From positions 1,860,001 through 1,924,000 of the forward strand of contig NC_008709.1 of NCBI RefSeq assembly GCF_000015285.1: a stretch of 64,000 nt of DNA. The letters are read 5' to 3'. The position numbers were made by a program, and so were the translations under genes. The notes beneath the pieces were generated by a model. It did not search any database and was not told where the DNA came from. It saw only the letters and a list, made by a program, of their open reading frames with translations. The DNA is from Psychromonas ingrahamii 37. GTDB lineage: Bacteria > Pseudomonadota > Gammaproteobacteria > Enterobacterales > Psychromonadaceae. Below, piece by piece: positions 55,871-64,000 of this stretch (its first letter is position 1; each line of letters starts with the position of its first letter).

Positions 55871-56290
55871 ATGGATAATTTAAATCAAAAAATTCTAGCC
55901 TGTCTCAGTGATGACGCTCGGCAATCTAATGCGGAGATAGCAAGAAAGGTAGGACTGTCACGAAGTGCCGTCTCAGAGCGTATTCACAAGATGGAAGATC
56001 AGCAGATGATCTTAGGGTATCGCGTTGAGCTTAAATCACCAGAAAGCAAGGTTGCAGCTTATTTTTAATTGTCCTTTGATCAGAGTTGCTGCGATGAGAT
56101 CTAAGCTCTTATACGGTCTTATTGGGAGATTCGAAGCTTTCATAGTACCTCTGGTGAGGTGGATATGATGATATTTGCAGAAGCAGAGGGAATAGCTGAA
56201 TTGAACAATCTACGAAACCACCTTGAACAATTACCTAAACTGACTCGAATTATCACTCACTCCGTATTAGAAGAGCGTATTCGGAGATAG
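55871..56290 (+). pseudogene. Lrp/AsnC-family regulator interrupted by two in-frame TAA
   Basis: An uninterrupted frame of 140 codons carries TAA at 56066 and 56102 and no shift. The N-terminal helix-turn-helix is intact (MDNLNQKILACLSDDARQSNAEIARKVGLSRSAVSERIHKMEDQQMI), and the C-terminal ligand domain follows the stops (FHSTSGEVDMMIFAEAEGIAEL ... THSVLEERIRR). It is divergent from the nitrilase gene. The intact HTH fragment of 65 residues might still bind DNA. Confidence 0.75.
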
Positions 56291-56386
56291 TCGTTCTTTT
56301 GACAAGAACTAACTTGCAGCCAGCTTGTATCGCAATATATGACTCGTTACAATCTGTATCATAACACTTGTTTTACGTAACGTCTG

Positions 56387-56416
56387 AAGGCTACCTGCTA
56401 AAATGGTAGCCTTTTT
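56387..56416 (+). terminator. Rho-independent terminator after the regulator gene
   Basis: AAGGCTACC pairs with GGTAGCCTT across a nine-base loop and ends in six T. It is a strong, typical terminator. Confidence 0.85.
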
Positions 56417-56459
56417 TGTATCTATCATTTTTTATGAGTTTTTTAACGGAGAAGGTTGA

Positions 56460-56725
56460 TCGTATTATGCACGCTTTTTCCCGATTCCGAGCGTGGTAGT
56501 GTCGAAGTGAAATTGGTCACTGTTTTTTTGTGAGTCGTTAAGGGGGCGAAAGCGAGTTAGGTTTCTAAGTCGCAAAACGTCTCTGCCTTTTATTCTTGAA
56601 TCTAAATTTACTCAAAACAGACAAAGTGAAAGCGAGTTAGGTTTCTAAGTCGCAAAACGTCTCAGCCTTTTATTCCTGAATCTAAATTTACTCAAGACAG
56701 ACAAGGTGAAAGCTCTATTTAAAAA
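56460..56725 (+). repeat. Intergenic repeat element, copy I, with an 80-bp tandem repeat
   Basis: The left part (GCACGCTTTTTCCCGATTCC, GAAGTGAAATTGGTCACTG, AAAGCGAGTTAGGTTTCTAAG) belongs to the family. From ~56551 an 80-base unit occurs twice (AGCGAGTTAGGTTTCTAAGT at 56551 and 56631), with a third start near 56706. Confidence 0.7.
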
Positions 56726-56736
56726 ATTATTTTTCA

Positions 56737-58191
56737 TTACGTACCACAAAAAGTATGATAACCCTTATCGCCGTCTACAGGAAAATCCTGATAATTTACG
56801 GTGGTAGGTATCTCAAAATAAGGCGAACGTAAAACGCTGAGAAAGTCATCTGCTGCAACGGCAGTACCACTGTCTTCACAGGCTTTTAGAACGGCCTCGA
56901 CGTGATGATTCCTGGGGATAACAAGCGGATTTTTTTCTTTCATCAATAAGCGTGAACACTCAATCGTATCTGCTGATTGCTCCAGGCGCCCCCTCCAGGC
57001 AATGTACCAATCCCCGAGGTTTTTCTGTGATTTTTCAGCAGCCACGTCATCATCAAGGGACTGTGTCAACATGCTAAAAGTTTGCGTATAGTCTAATTTC
57101 TTTGCCTGCATTACTTCCATTAGCTCTAGAATAAAATCCTGATCGCTCAGCGCAAAATCCGTCATTCCGAGCTTACTACCCAGCATCTTGAAATAACTAT
57201 TTTGAAAGCGATCAGTAAACGTTTTGAGTAACGGTTCTAAGCTGGCAATAGCCGCGTCTTGCTCACTGTTAATGAGTGGCAACAGGCATTCTGCGAGCCG
57301 AGTAATATTCCATAGAGCAATATTGGGCTGATTACCAAAAGCGTATCGACCCTGAGTATCAATTGAGCTATACACGGTCCCTGGGTCATAGGCGCCCATC
57401 ATTGCGCAGGGCCCAAAGTCAATGGTTTCACCGGAGATAGCGCTGTTGTCCGTGTTCATCACACCATGGATAAAACCAACTCGCATCCACTCGACAATCA
57501 AAGTAATTTGCTTTTCCATCACCGCATCAAGAAAATCAAGCTCGAGGTCCTCACCATCGGAACTAATCTCTGGAAAATGACGCTCGACGGTGTAAGCCAA
57601 TAAAGCTCTCAACGACTCTGTATCTTTTCTGATAGCAAAGTACTGAAACGTTCCTACGCGGATATGGCTTGCAGCAACCCGGGTGACAACAGCTCCCGGT
57701 CTGCCTCTTTCTCGATAAACGGTCTCCCCTGTCGCTACCACCGACAAGCAGCGTGATGTGGGCACACCTAAATAGTACATCGCCTCACTCATGATAAATT
57801 CACGCAAGGCAGGGCCTAATGCACAACGACCATCACCCTGCCTCGAAAAGGGTGTGGGACCTGAGCCCTTTAACTGGATATCAACGCGATGGTTGCTGCT
57901 ATCCATTAACTCACCGAGTAGATGTGCACGACCATCACCCAATTGCGGATTGAGCTGGCCAAATTGATGCCCACTGTAAGCTAAAGCAATACTCTCCGCG
58001 CCCTCGGGCAACTGATTTCCAGAAAAAATATGGGCTTTTAAATCAGAATCGCTGAGTAAAGCTGCACCCAAGCCCAGGCTTTCAGCGAGCTTATCATTCC
58101 AGATCAGTAATTTGGGCTGGGCAACAGGCAGCGGTAAAACACGCTTAAAAAACGCATCACCGAGCTGGGCATAAGTATTAGTAAATTTCAT
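56737..58191 (-). CDS. selO: SelO family protein adenylyltransferase (YdiU)
   Basis: This 484-residue pseudokinase transfers AMP from ATP to Ser/Thr/Tyr of target proteins. Motifs are typical: SIALAYSGHQFGQLNPQLGDGRAHLLGE, DIQLKGSGPTPFSRQGDGRCALGPALREFIMSEAMYYLGVPTSR, and the metal-site region HGVMNTDNSAISGETIDFGPCAMMG. The C-terminus ends FCGT, where Cys replaces the Sec of animal SelO. It is monocistronic, and the IS66 remnant begins 9 bases from its start on the other strand. The ribosome site is weak. Confidence 0.93.
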   Translation of the reverse strand: MKFTNTYAQLGDAFFKRVLPLPVAQPKLLIWNDKLAESLGLGAALLSDSDLKAHIFSGNQLPEGAESIALAYSGHQFGQLNPQLGDGRAHLLGELMDSSNHRVDIQLKGSGPTPFSRQGDGRCALGPALREFIMSEAMYYLGVPTSRCLSVVATGETVYRERGRPGAVVTRVAASHIRVGTFQYFAIRKDTESLRALLAYTVERHFPEISSDGEDLELDFLDAVMEKQITLIVEWMRVGFIHGVMNTDNSAISGETIDFGPCAMMGAYDPGTVYSSIDTQGRYAFGNQPNIALWNITRLAECLLPLINSEQDAAIASLEPLLKTFTDRFQNSYFKMLGSKLGMTDFALSDQDFILELMEVMQAKKLDYTQTFSMLTQSLDDDVAAEKSQKNLGDWYIAWRGRLEQSADTIECSRLLMKEKNPLVIPRNHHVEAVLKACEDSGTAVAADDFLSVLRSPYFEIPTTVNYQDFPVDGDKGYHTFCGT

Positions 58192-58199
58192 AATTCATC

Positions 58200-58770
58200 A
58201 TGTGTCATTGCTGGAAAAAAGAAAAGCCAATCGTTAGGCTGCCAAGGATACACCCTTCTATGCGCACAAGGTTAGATTTATTACTGCTTATCGTTAATTT
58301 GCTTTGCCATCGCCTTGGGCTCAACAGTCGCAATAGTAGTAAGCCACCATCAAGTGATCCGAACAGAGAAAAATCACCAAAAAATAACAGTTCAAATAAA
58401 ACGAGCGGACAAAAAGGTCATAATGGATCAACACTGGAACGTGAGATAGATCCAGATATCACCCATAAATCACCTGTCGATACAACTCTCTCGCCCAAAG
58501 GGCATTATAAAAAAGTGGGTTATGAAACACGTCAAGTTGTTGATATTGAATTTCAACGCATTGTCACTCAATATCAGGCTCAAATATTTGAAAATTAATT
58601 TGGAAAACGCTTTACCACCCCTTCCCTGATGGTGTTAATAGTCAAATTCAATACGGTAATGGCGTTAAGGCGCATACGGTGTACCTCTCGTAATATCAGT
58701 TACTGCCTTATGAACGTATTCGTGAATACTTCACCGACCAATTAGATATCCCCCTGAGCAGTGTCACAAA
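58200..58770 (+). pseudogene. IS66-family transposase remnant
   Basis: From 58300 the frame reads GLNSRNSSKPPSSDPNREKSP and GQKGHNGSTLEREIDPDI, then TLSPKGHYKKVGYETRQVVDIE, all N-terminal IS66 transposase features. After a stop at 58598 other frames continue QFGKRFTTPFPDGVNSQIQYGNGVKAHTVYLS and QLLPYERIREYFTDQLDIPLSS. The DDE domain and both accessory genes are absent. Confidence 0.75.
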
Positions 58771-58934
58771 GGCAGCATGAGCCGTGATGACGTACTGAAA
58801 TATAAGGACAGCTACAAGGTAGCTGCTTCTTCTTTCTCAAACCAGAGTGCAGGTGGAGCCTGTCTTCTCGACTAACCTTTTAATCACTATGGCCCAAGCT
58901 GATAAACTGTTGTGGCTAAGTTAAATTGGCTAGA

Positions 58935-59140
58935 ACCTTAGCTTTCTCGGGCGCAAAGGGGTACAAACCGCCTTATTTTTTATTCTCTAATCTGAATTTC
59001 TTAATTAATATTGACATATCCTTGCCATTTACTGACCGTAATGTGTTTTTATATTAATTTTTATTTAAGTAGGGGATGATGTTTCTTTAATATTTTGATT
59101 TGAAAGGATAAAAGGTATGGATGTCCTGCCTTTTCTTTTC
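58935..59140 (+). repeat. Intergenic repeat element, copy G
   Basis: ACCTTAGCTTTCTCGGGCGC, GGGGTACAAACCGCCTTATTTTTTATTCT and the right end GATTTGAAAGGATAAAAGG and ATGTCCTGCCTTTTCTTTT follow the family plan. The middle differs from the other copies. Confidence 0.6.
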
Positions 59141-59546
59141 AGTCCGAGTGCAATGCCTTGTATATGCGATCTTTCTTTTGCGTAATAAGCTCTTTAATTT
59201 ATTTTAATTCAAGCTCTATTTTCTTGTTACTTTTACTGTTTTTGTAAGACATGATAATCAGTTTGACTGAGAGTAAAAAAACAACGGCCTCTAACAAAAT
59301 GTCATGTGTGAAATCAGTAAAAAAAAGCAGTAACGAAAAGAATAAAGGTAATGATTAAAATGGAACTTACATCAAATTTTTTATCGTTAGTCATCATCAA
59401 TTTGAATCAACCAAAGCATACCAATAACTTAATAACAGGAAACACTCGGCTGGCTAAAATAGAATGAACCAAAATAGATATTCATATTTTTCCTTGTTTA
59501 TTAACTTGTTAACTGCATTGCCAAAAAAGAGCCGTTTGTAAAAGTA
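59141..59546. other. Intergenic region
   Basis: AT-rich; I see nothing to support here. Confidence 0.45.
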
Positions 59547-60236
59547 TTAAACTCTCACTCCAAATATAGTACCGACTGCTGCGGTCAATCCCATTGCAAG
59601 TGCGCCCCAAAAAATCACCCTAAAAGCCCCTACTCTAATTGACGCACCACCTGTTTGTGCCGCAAGCCCACCTAGAACAGCAAGAAATGTAAGAGAGAAC
59701 ACTGCAACTGCAAATATTAAGAAGTTTTCAGGAGTTGTCCAGGCAACAAATAAAGGCAGTGCTGCACCGATTGTAAATGCACCCGCTGAACAAATGGCTG
59801 CTTGAATCGGTTTTGCACTAGCAGTATCTGAGATACCTATCTCATCTCTAGCATGTGCACCTAGTGCGTCGTGAGCCATTAGCTGCTCAGCTACCTGTTC
59901 AGCAAGGAGGGGGTCAAGCCCTCTGTCTTGGTATATTTGAGCTAACTCTACTTTTTCAGAAGAAAAATTGTCTTGTAGTGATTTTTTTTCAAGCGCCAAA
60001 TCGGCGTTCTCTGTATCAGCTTGAGAACTAACAGACACGTATTCACCAGCAGCCATAGACATCGCACCTGCGACGAGACCAGCCGCACCAGCAATAAGAA
60101 TGTTTTCTTGGCCAGTGCCAGCTGCAGCTATACCGATGATAAGGCTCGCCGTTGACACAACACCGTCATTTGCCCCTAAAACAGCAGCTCGCAACCAACC
60201 AACGCGATGTGACTTATGCTCTTCATCATTACTCAT
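59547..60236 (-). CDS. VIT1/CCC1-family transporter
   Basis: This 229-residue membrane protein belongs to the vacuolar iron transporter family, which moves Fe2+ or Mn2+. TM1 holds WLRAAVLGANDGVVSTASLIIGIAAAG and TM2 GLVAGAMSMAAGEYVSVSSQAD. The cytoplasmic loop is Glu-rich (about 75-120; VELAQIYQDRGLDPLLAEQVAEQLM) and would bind metal. Three further TM helices end in GTIFGVRV. AGAGGG precedes the ATG. It is monocistronic, near two decayed genes on the same strand. Confidence 0.92.
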   Translation of the reverse strand: MSNDEEHKSHRVGWLRAAVLGANDGVVSTASLIIGIAAAGTGQENILIAGAAGLVAGAMSMAAGEYVSVSSQADTENADLALEKKSLQDNFSSEKVELAQIYQDRGLDPLLAEQVAEQLMAHDALGAHARDEIGISDTASAKPIQAAICSAGAFTIGAALPLFVAWTTPENFLIFAVAVFSLTFLAVLGGLAAQTGGASIRVGAFRVIFWGALAMGLTAAVGTIFGVRV

Positions 60237-60367
60237 ATACTAACCCTCTTTGTTTGCAGCTAATGCCGCGTTCCCCGACTTGTCCAGTGCAACACTTTGT
60301 TAGATTAAACATAGGTAAAACTAAGGCTTGTAATGCATGGAACCTAAGTCGTCTTTTTTACCAATTT

Positions 60368-60595
60368 CTACGCCGTTGTGACGTAAAATTGAGTAAGCGC
60401 TAGTAACGTGGAAGTATACATTGGGAAAATAGCATGCTCAATGGCAAACTCTAGGCCAGTAAGATACTTCCCTTCCCAGTGTGGCTGAGTTATTTTTTGT
60501 GTCTCTGCTGTCGCAAAGTTTTCGCGGGTAAAGCCAGACAAATAATCCAATACAGCGTGGGTACGCTCTTGTAGCTCAGCAATTATTTTTACAAT
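60368..60595 (-). pseudogene. DUF1993-like protein, C-terminal fragment
   Basis: The frame reads VKIIAELQERTHAVLDYLSGF...FATAETQKITQPHWEGKYLTG and FAIEHAIFPMYTSTLLALTQFYV. It matches the later half of DUF1993 proteins. The N-terminal half is missing; at its 5' end it joins the amidotransferase-like fragment. Confidence 0.5.
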
Positions 60596-60741
60596 AGCAT
60601 GAGAGCACTAGTCGGGTTTTGTTTTGTGATGATGTTGTCGTCTTCGATCACAAACTCACTCCAAGGTTTAACTTTGCTAAAACGCGCGGCGCAAACGATT
60701 TCTTCTTCACCGGTAAAACCGGTAAAAAGAGCCGCTTCCTA
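60589..60741 (-). pseudogene. DJ-1/PfpI-type glutamine amidotransferase-like C-terminal fragment
   Basis: GEEEIVCAARFSKVKPWSEFVIEDDNIITKQNPTSA resembles the end of DJ-1/PfpI family proteins, which finish with a 'LITGQNPASA' motif. The catalytic part is missing. It overlaps the start of the DUF1993 fragment by a few bases, so a deletion joined the two. Confidence 0.45.
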
Positions 60742-60975
60742 CTTACAATTGATTCCAGTTATAACTAATATATTCAATATTTTTTTATCCTAACTTATAA
60801 ATAGACTGTTAGGGAATTGTTGAAATTGCTTATGATTGTAGGAACTCTCTCGTTAACTACGTCATGCATAGCCTCGAACGCCTACTTTTGATACTGTACC
60901 TTATCTGGTCGTCGACCGCGGTCGAGATGACAGTCTCATTTTTATTAGAATATCGATAATTATCTGGAGTTATGC

Positions 60976-62421
60976 ATGAGTACTAATGTTGAATCAAATA
61001 TTAAACCGGACTATGACCAACCCATCAAAGATATAACCAATTATGTGACCGATTATGCGATAAAAAATGACCATTTGTATGATACCGCCCGTTTTTGTTT
61101 AATGGATACTCTGGGCTGTGGTCTTTTAGCACTTAGATACCCGGAATGCAGCAAACATTTAGGACCCATAGTTCGTGGAACCATAGTGCCCAACGGTGCG
61201 CGAGTCCCGGGTACTCAATTTGAAATGGACCCCATTAAAGCTGCGTTTGATATTGGTTGTATTATCCGGTGGCTAGATTTTAATGATACCTGGTTAGCCG
61301 CTGAGTGGGGCCACCCCTCGGATAACATGGGCGGAATTTTAGCGGTTGCTGATTATGTTTCACGTCAAAGCCTGGCCAGCGGTTATGAACCACTGACTAT
61401 GAAAGATGTGCTCACGGCCATGGTCAAAGCACATGAGATCCAGGGAGTGCTAGCGTTAGAGAATAGTTTTAACCGGGTAGGGCTGGACCATGTGATTTTA
61501 GTCAAGATAGCGACCACAGCGGTGGTGACTCAAATGTTGGGCGGGGGATCTGAAGAAATAATGGATGCACTTTCCCAGGCACTGGTCGATGGGCAAAGTT
61601 TGCGAACTTATCGGCACTCGCCAAATGCCGGTTCACGTAAATCCTGGGCAGCTGGTGATGCGACCAGTCGGGCAGTGCGTTTAGCGATGATCACTTTGTC
61701 GGGCGAAATGGGTTATCCGGGCGTATTAAGCGCCAAAAACTGGGGGTTTTATGACGTGTTGTTTGGCGGTAAAGAATTTAAATTGCAGCAACCTTATGGT
61801 GAATATGTCATGGATAATGTGTTATTTAAAATTTCTTATCCCGCAGAATTCCATGCTCAGACTGCGGTTGAATGTGCGGCTAACTTGCACCACAAGGTGG
61901 TCAATTGTTTAACTGAAATAGATCGCGTTGAATTAACAACACACCAATCAGCCATTCGAATTATCAGCAAACAAGGTGCGCTGCATAATCCGGCCGATCG
62001 CGATCACTGTTTGCAATACATGGTCGCCATAGGATTAATTTTTGGTGATTTAAATGCGGACCACTATGAAGATGAAGTAGCAGCTGATGGTCGTATTGAT
62101 ACGTTAAGATCAAAAATGCATGTCATTGAAGATAAGTCTTACAGTGAGGATTATCTCGACCCTGAAAAACGCAGCATAGCTAACGCAATTCAAATTTTCT
62201 TTAAAGATGGCAGCAGCACAGAAAAAGTGGTAATGGAATATCCGATTGGTCATAAACTTCGCAGAGAAGAAGGGATCCCGTTGCTACAAGCCAAATTTGA
62301 ACGTAATGTTAAAACACGATTCCCTGATAAACATGCAAGGACAATAGTGGAAATCTGCAGTGACAAGCAAGAGTTCGAAGCAATGCCGGTAAATGAATTT
62401 ATGGATTTGCTGGTTATTTGA
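60976..62421 (+). CDS. MmgE/PrpD family dehydratase (2-methylcitrate dehydratase-like)
   Basis: This 481-residue enzyme resembles PrpD, which dehydrates 2-methylcitrate in propionate breakdown. Features: [71 protein letters not shown] and [15 protein letters not shown]. It has the full PrpD length (about 480-490). GGAGTTATGC precedes the ATG. No prpB or prpC genes are adjacent, so a methylcitrate role is only likely. A terminator follows at 62491. Confidence 0.9.
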   Translation: MSTNVESNIKPDYDQPIKDITNYVTDYAIKNDHLYDTARFCLMDTLGCGLLALRYPECSKHLGPIVRGTIVPNGARVPGTQFEMDPIKAAFDIGCIIRWLDFNDTWLAAEWGHPSDNMGGILAVADYVSRQSLASGYEPLTMKDVLTAMVKAHEIQGVLALENSFNRVGLDHVILVKIATTAVVTQMLGGGSEEIMDALSQALVDGQSLRTYRHSPNAGSRKSWAAGDATSRAVRLAMITLSGEMGYPGVLSAKNWGFYDVLFGGKEFKLQQPYGEYVMDNVLFKISYPAEFHAQTAVECAANLHHKVVNCLTEIDRVELTTHQSAIRIISKQGALHNPADRDHCLQYMVAIGLIFGDLNADHYEDEVAADGRIDTLRSKMHVIEDKSYSEDYLDPEKRSIANAIQIFFKDGSSTEKVVMEYPIGHKLRREEGIPLLQAKFERNVKTRFPDKHARTIVEICSDKQEFEAMPVNEFMDLLVI

Positions 62422-62490
62422 GATGAAGAGTTTTTACCGATAGTCTGTTTAGGTTGTTTGTAAAATATTTTGTTTTATTTCTATTAAATC

Positions 62491-62535
62491 AAGGTCAAAA
62501 GCGTTAGCGCTGTGAAACGTCTTTGACCTTTTCTT
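62491..62535 (+). terminator. Rho-independent terminator after the PrpD gene
   Basis: AAGGTCAAA pairs with TTTGACCTT; the loop contains a smaller AGCGTTAGCGCT stem. TTCTTTT follows. Confidence 0.7.
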
Positions 62536-62648
62536 TTAATGAAAATTTTTCAGCTTCAACGGGTTCTCAAATATAGTATTCCTGCACCATATCACAAGAT
62601 CACATCTTTAATACATTTGGTATAAATAGATATTAATAAGGATATATT

Positions 62649-63065
62649 ATGAAAATTAACGGACGCTGCCATTGTGGTGAAGTTGTATACAGTGCAGAAA
62701 TAGATGAAAATAAAGTAGTAAATTGTCATTGCACAGATTGCCAAGTGATGTCGAGTGGGCCTTTTCGTAGTGTGGTAATGTCATTACCTAATGCGGTTAC
62801 TTTTAGCGCGACGCAGCCCAAAGAATACATAAAAACGGCTGAAAGTGGTAATAAACGAGCCCAAGGTTTTTGTGCTAACTGCGGTACGTCACTCTATGCA
62901 ACCTCGGTAGGTGAAGGCAATAAAGTTTATGGCTTACGGCTAGGCGCGATAGAGCAACGAGAGCAGCTTATCCCTAAAGCACAAATATGGTGTCGCTCTG
63001 CTGCACCATGGCTTAAAGAATTAAATAGTATTACAGCATTTGATACTGTACCACCGGCAAAATAA
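62649..63065 (+). CDS. GFA family (glutathione-dependent formaldehyde-activating-like) zinc protein
   Basis: This 138-residue protein has the Mss4-like fold with two zinc sites: Cys7 and Cys9 (CHC), Cys26, Cys28 and Cys31 (CHCTDC), and Cys75 and Cys78 (CANC). It starts KINGRCHCGEVVYSAEI, as in the family. Formaldehyde activation was shown only for Gfa of Paracoccus; most relatives have no known substrate. AAGGATATATT precedes the ATG. It converges on the MFS gene. Confidence 0.88.
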   Translation: MKINGRCHCGEVVYSAEIDENKVVNCHCTDCQVMSSGPFRSVVMSLPNAVTFSATQPKEYIKTAESGNKRAQGFCANCGTSLYATSVGEGNKVYGLRLGAIEQREQLIPKAQIWCRSAAPWLKELNSITAFDTVPPAK

Positions 63066-63081
63066 TGTGTATGTAAGCCTG

Positions 63082-63119
63082 AGCTGACTGCAATTGTCGT
63101 CAGTTAATTGCAGCCAGCT
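63082..63119. terminator. Hairpin between convergent genes
   Basis: AGCTG and CTGCAATT on the left pair with AATTGCAG and CAGCT on the right, with one opposed unpaired base and a 10-base loop. It lies between the GFA and MFS genes and may end both transcripts. The T-tract is short. Confidence 0.55.
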
Positions 63120-63181
63120 TTATATTAAACAGCTTCATCAATTTCAATTTATTTTATTAAGTGGTTTTAAAGCATTTGTAC

Positions 63182-64000
63182 TTAAAGTGACTCGCTCAAA
63201 GTAATGTTACGCCCGCCTAAATAACCAAACACACCACAGAGCAGACTTGCTAAAGCACATAACCACAGTACAGGTGCCCAGCTTTCAAAGTGAGTATGCA
63301 AAGATCCTGCAAACATGGGGCCGATAGCAGCAAGTAAGTAACCTACGCACTGCGCCATACCCGACAGCGATGAGGCTTGGCCTGAGTGATGTGTGCGTAA
63401 ACTAATATATGACAGTCCTAAAATAAAAATTGCCCCGGCACAAAAGCCTAAAGTGGTTGACCATATAAAAGCATAATTTGGTAAATACAGTAACCCTAAT
63501 GAACAAAAGCACCCAATTAACGCCAATCCCAGGGCAAGTAAACGTTGATCTTTTAATTTTCCTAATAGCGGAATAAGTACAATTCCGGGCACAGCAGAGG
63601 CGAGTTGAAATGCACCATGCAGCACGCCAGCTTGCTGTGCATCGAGGCCGCCCTCCATTAATATATTAGGTAACCAAGCAATCATCACATAAGTAAAAAA
63701 TGAATTAAGACCCAAACACAAAGTAATATGCCACGCCAAAGCATGATGCCAAATTTTACCCTGGGTATCCGGTTGAGTAATATCTCTAGTTGGTTTGGTA
63801 TGTAACTTTAATTGCGGTAACCAAACAAGGAGACTTATTAGCGTCACTAATCCGTAACTGGCTAAAGCAATTTGCCAACCTATTTCTTTATAGGCGGCTA
63901 AAGGAATAAGTAAGGCAGAATAACTACCAGCAAAAATCCCCATAGCGAGTACATAGGCAGAGGTCATTACCGCGACTTTATGCGGAAAATCACGCTTAAT
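63182..64000 (-). CDS. MFS transporter, CynX/NimT-type (partial, cut by window edge)
   Basis: The C-terminal 272 residues of a transporter are seen, with about eight TM helices; the first ~120 residues lie outside the window. It reads KVAVMTSAYVLAMGIFAGSYSALLIPLA, then a central hydrophilic loop (KLHTKPTRDITQPDTQGKIWHHAL), and ends ALASLLCGVFGYLGGRNITL. The arrangement fits the CynX/NimT branch of the MFS (cyanate, nitroimidazole). The substrate is not known. Confidence 0.8.
   Translation of the reverse strand: MKRDFPHKVAVMTSAYVLAMGIFAGSYSALLIPLAAYKEIGWQIALASYGLVTLISLLVWLPQLKLHTKPTRDITQPDTQGKIWHHALAWHITLCLGLNSFFTYVMIAWLPNILMEGGLDAQQAGVLHGAFQLASAVPGIVLIPLLGKLKDQRLLALGLALIGCFCSLGLLYLPNYAFIWSTTLGFCAGAIFILGLSYISLRTHHSGQASSLSGMAQCVGYLLAAIGPMFAGSLHTHFESWAPVLWLCALASLLCGVFGYLGGRNITLSESL

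Noticed and set aside
49264-56290. Stop-codon reassignment
   Set aside because: TAA, TAG and TGA all occur within the interrupted frames, while intact genes nearby end normally at all three; decay is simpler.
1-64000. CRISPR arrays or prophage modules
   Set aside because: No regularly spaced short repeats with unique spacers and no phage structural genes were seen. The holin-like gene at 26280 stands alone and is common outside phages.

Overview
The window looks like a piece of chromosome from an AT-rich marine gammaproteobacterium. Alteromonadales-like lineages such as Colwellia or Psychromonas are my inference, based on gene families and codon style; no rRNA gene is present to confirm it. 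About 40 genes appear intact. They are separated by unusually long spacers full of decayed genes, insertion sequence (IS) remnants and a repeated intergenic element, so the region seems to be under weak selection and frequent rearrangement.

Layout. 1-2.9 kb: polar amino-acid ABC transporter operon (minus strand; ATPase cut by the window edge). 4-6.5 kb: EEP-family nuclease, IS1595-type remnant, small membrane methyltransferase. 6.6-10.2 kb: surface-protein region with a decayed PEP-CTERM gene, a secreted two-repeat protein and an intact PEP-CTERM gene. 10.3-13 kb: MFS transporter, DUF2970 and YqhA membrane proteins. 13-15 kb: decay zone (IS5 end, Na+/Ca2+ exchanger remnant). 15-17.5 kb: two 90 % identical DUF2237 genes flanking a beta-carbonic anhydrase. 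17.7-23.4 kb: RluA-type pseudouridine synthase, DEAD-box helicase, small heat-shock protein, deaminase and a small membrane protein. 23.4-28 kb: a second decay zone (lysine 2,3-aminomutase remnant, IS110 fragment next to a deleted IS982, uspA fragments, hydrolase fragment). 28-32 kb: PutA. 33-34.5 kb: M23 peptidase and bactofilin genes overlapping by 97 bases. 34.5-36 kb: decayed IS4. 36-41 kb: light-dependent repair cluster (CRY-DASH, a second photolyase-like protein, DUF2256, Fe-S 6-4 type photolyase). 41-42 kb: intact IS5-family element. 42-48 kb: MarC protein, lipoprotein and small proteins, umuC remnant, PEP-CTERM protein. 48-56 kb: several genes broken only by in-frame stop codons, plus a diguanylate cyclase/phosphodiesterase with a 21-residue coiled-coil repeat. 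56.7-64 kb: SelO, IS66 remnant, VIT-family transporter, PrpD-family dehydratase, GFA-family protein and an MFS transporter cut by the window edge.

How the genes relate. The clearest functional unit is the four-gene photolyase cluster, where cysteine spacing supports a 4Fe-4S 6-4 photolyase. The M23/bactofilin pair resembles known cell-shape modules. The PEP-CTERM proteins need an exosortase encoded elsewhere. The most unusual genome-level signal is the intergenic repeat family, with at least eight recognisable copies, all in the same orientation. Two copies carry duplicated 5' ends of a universal stress protein gene.
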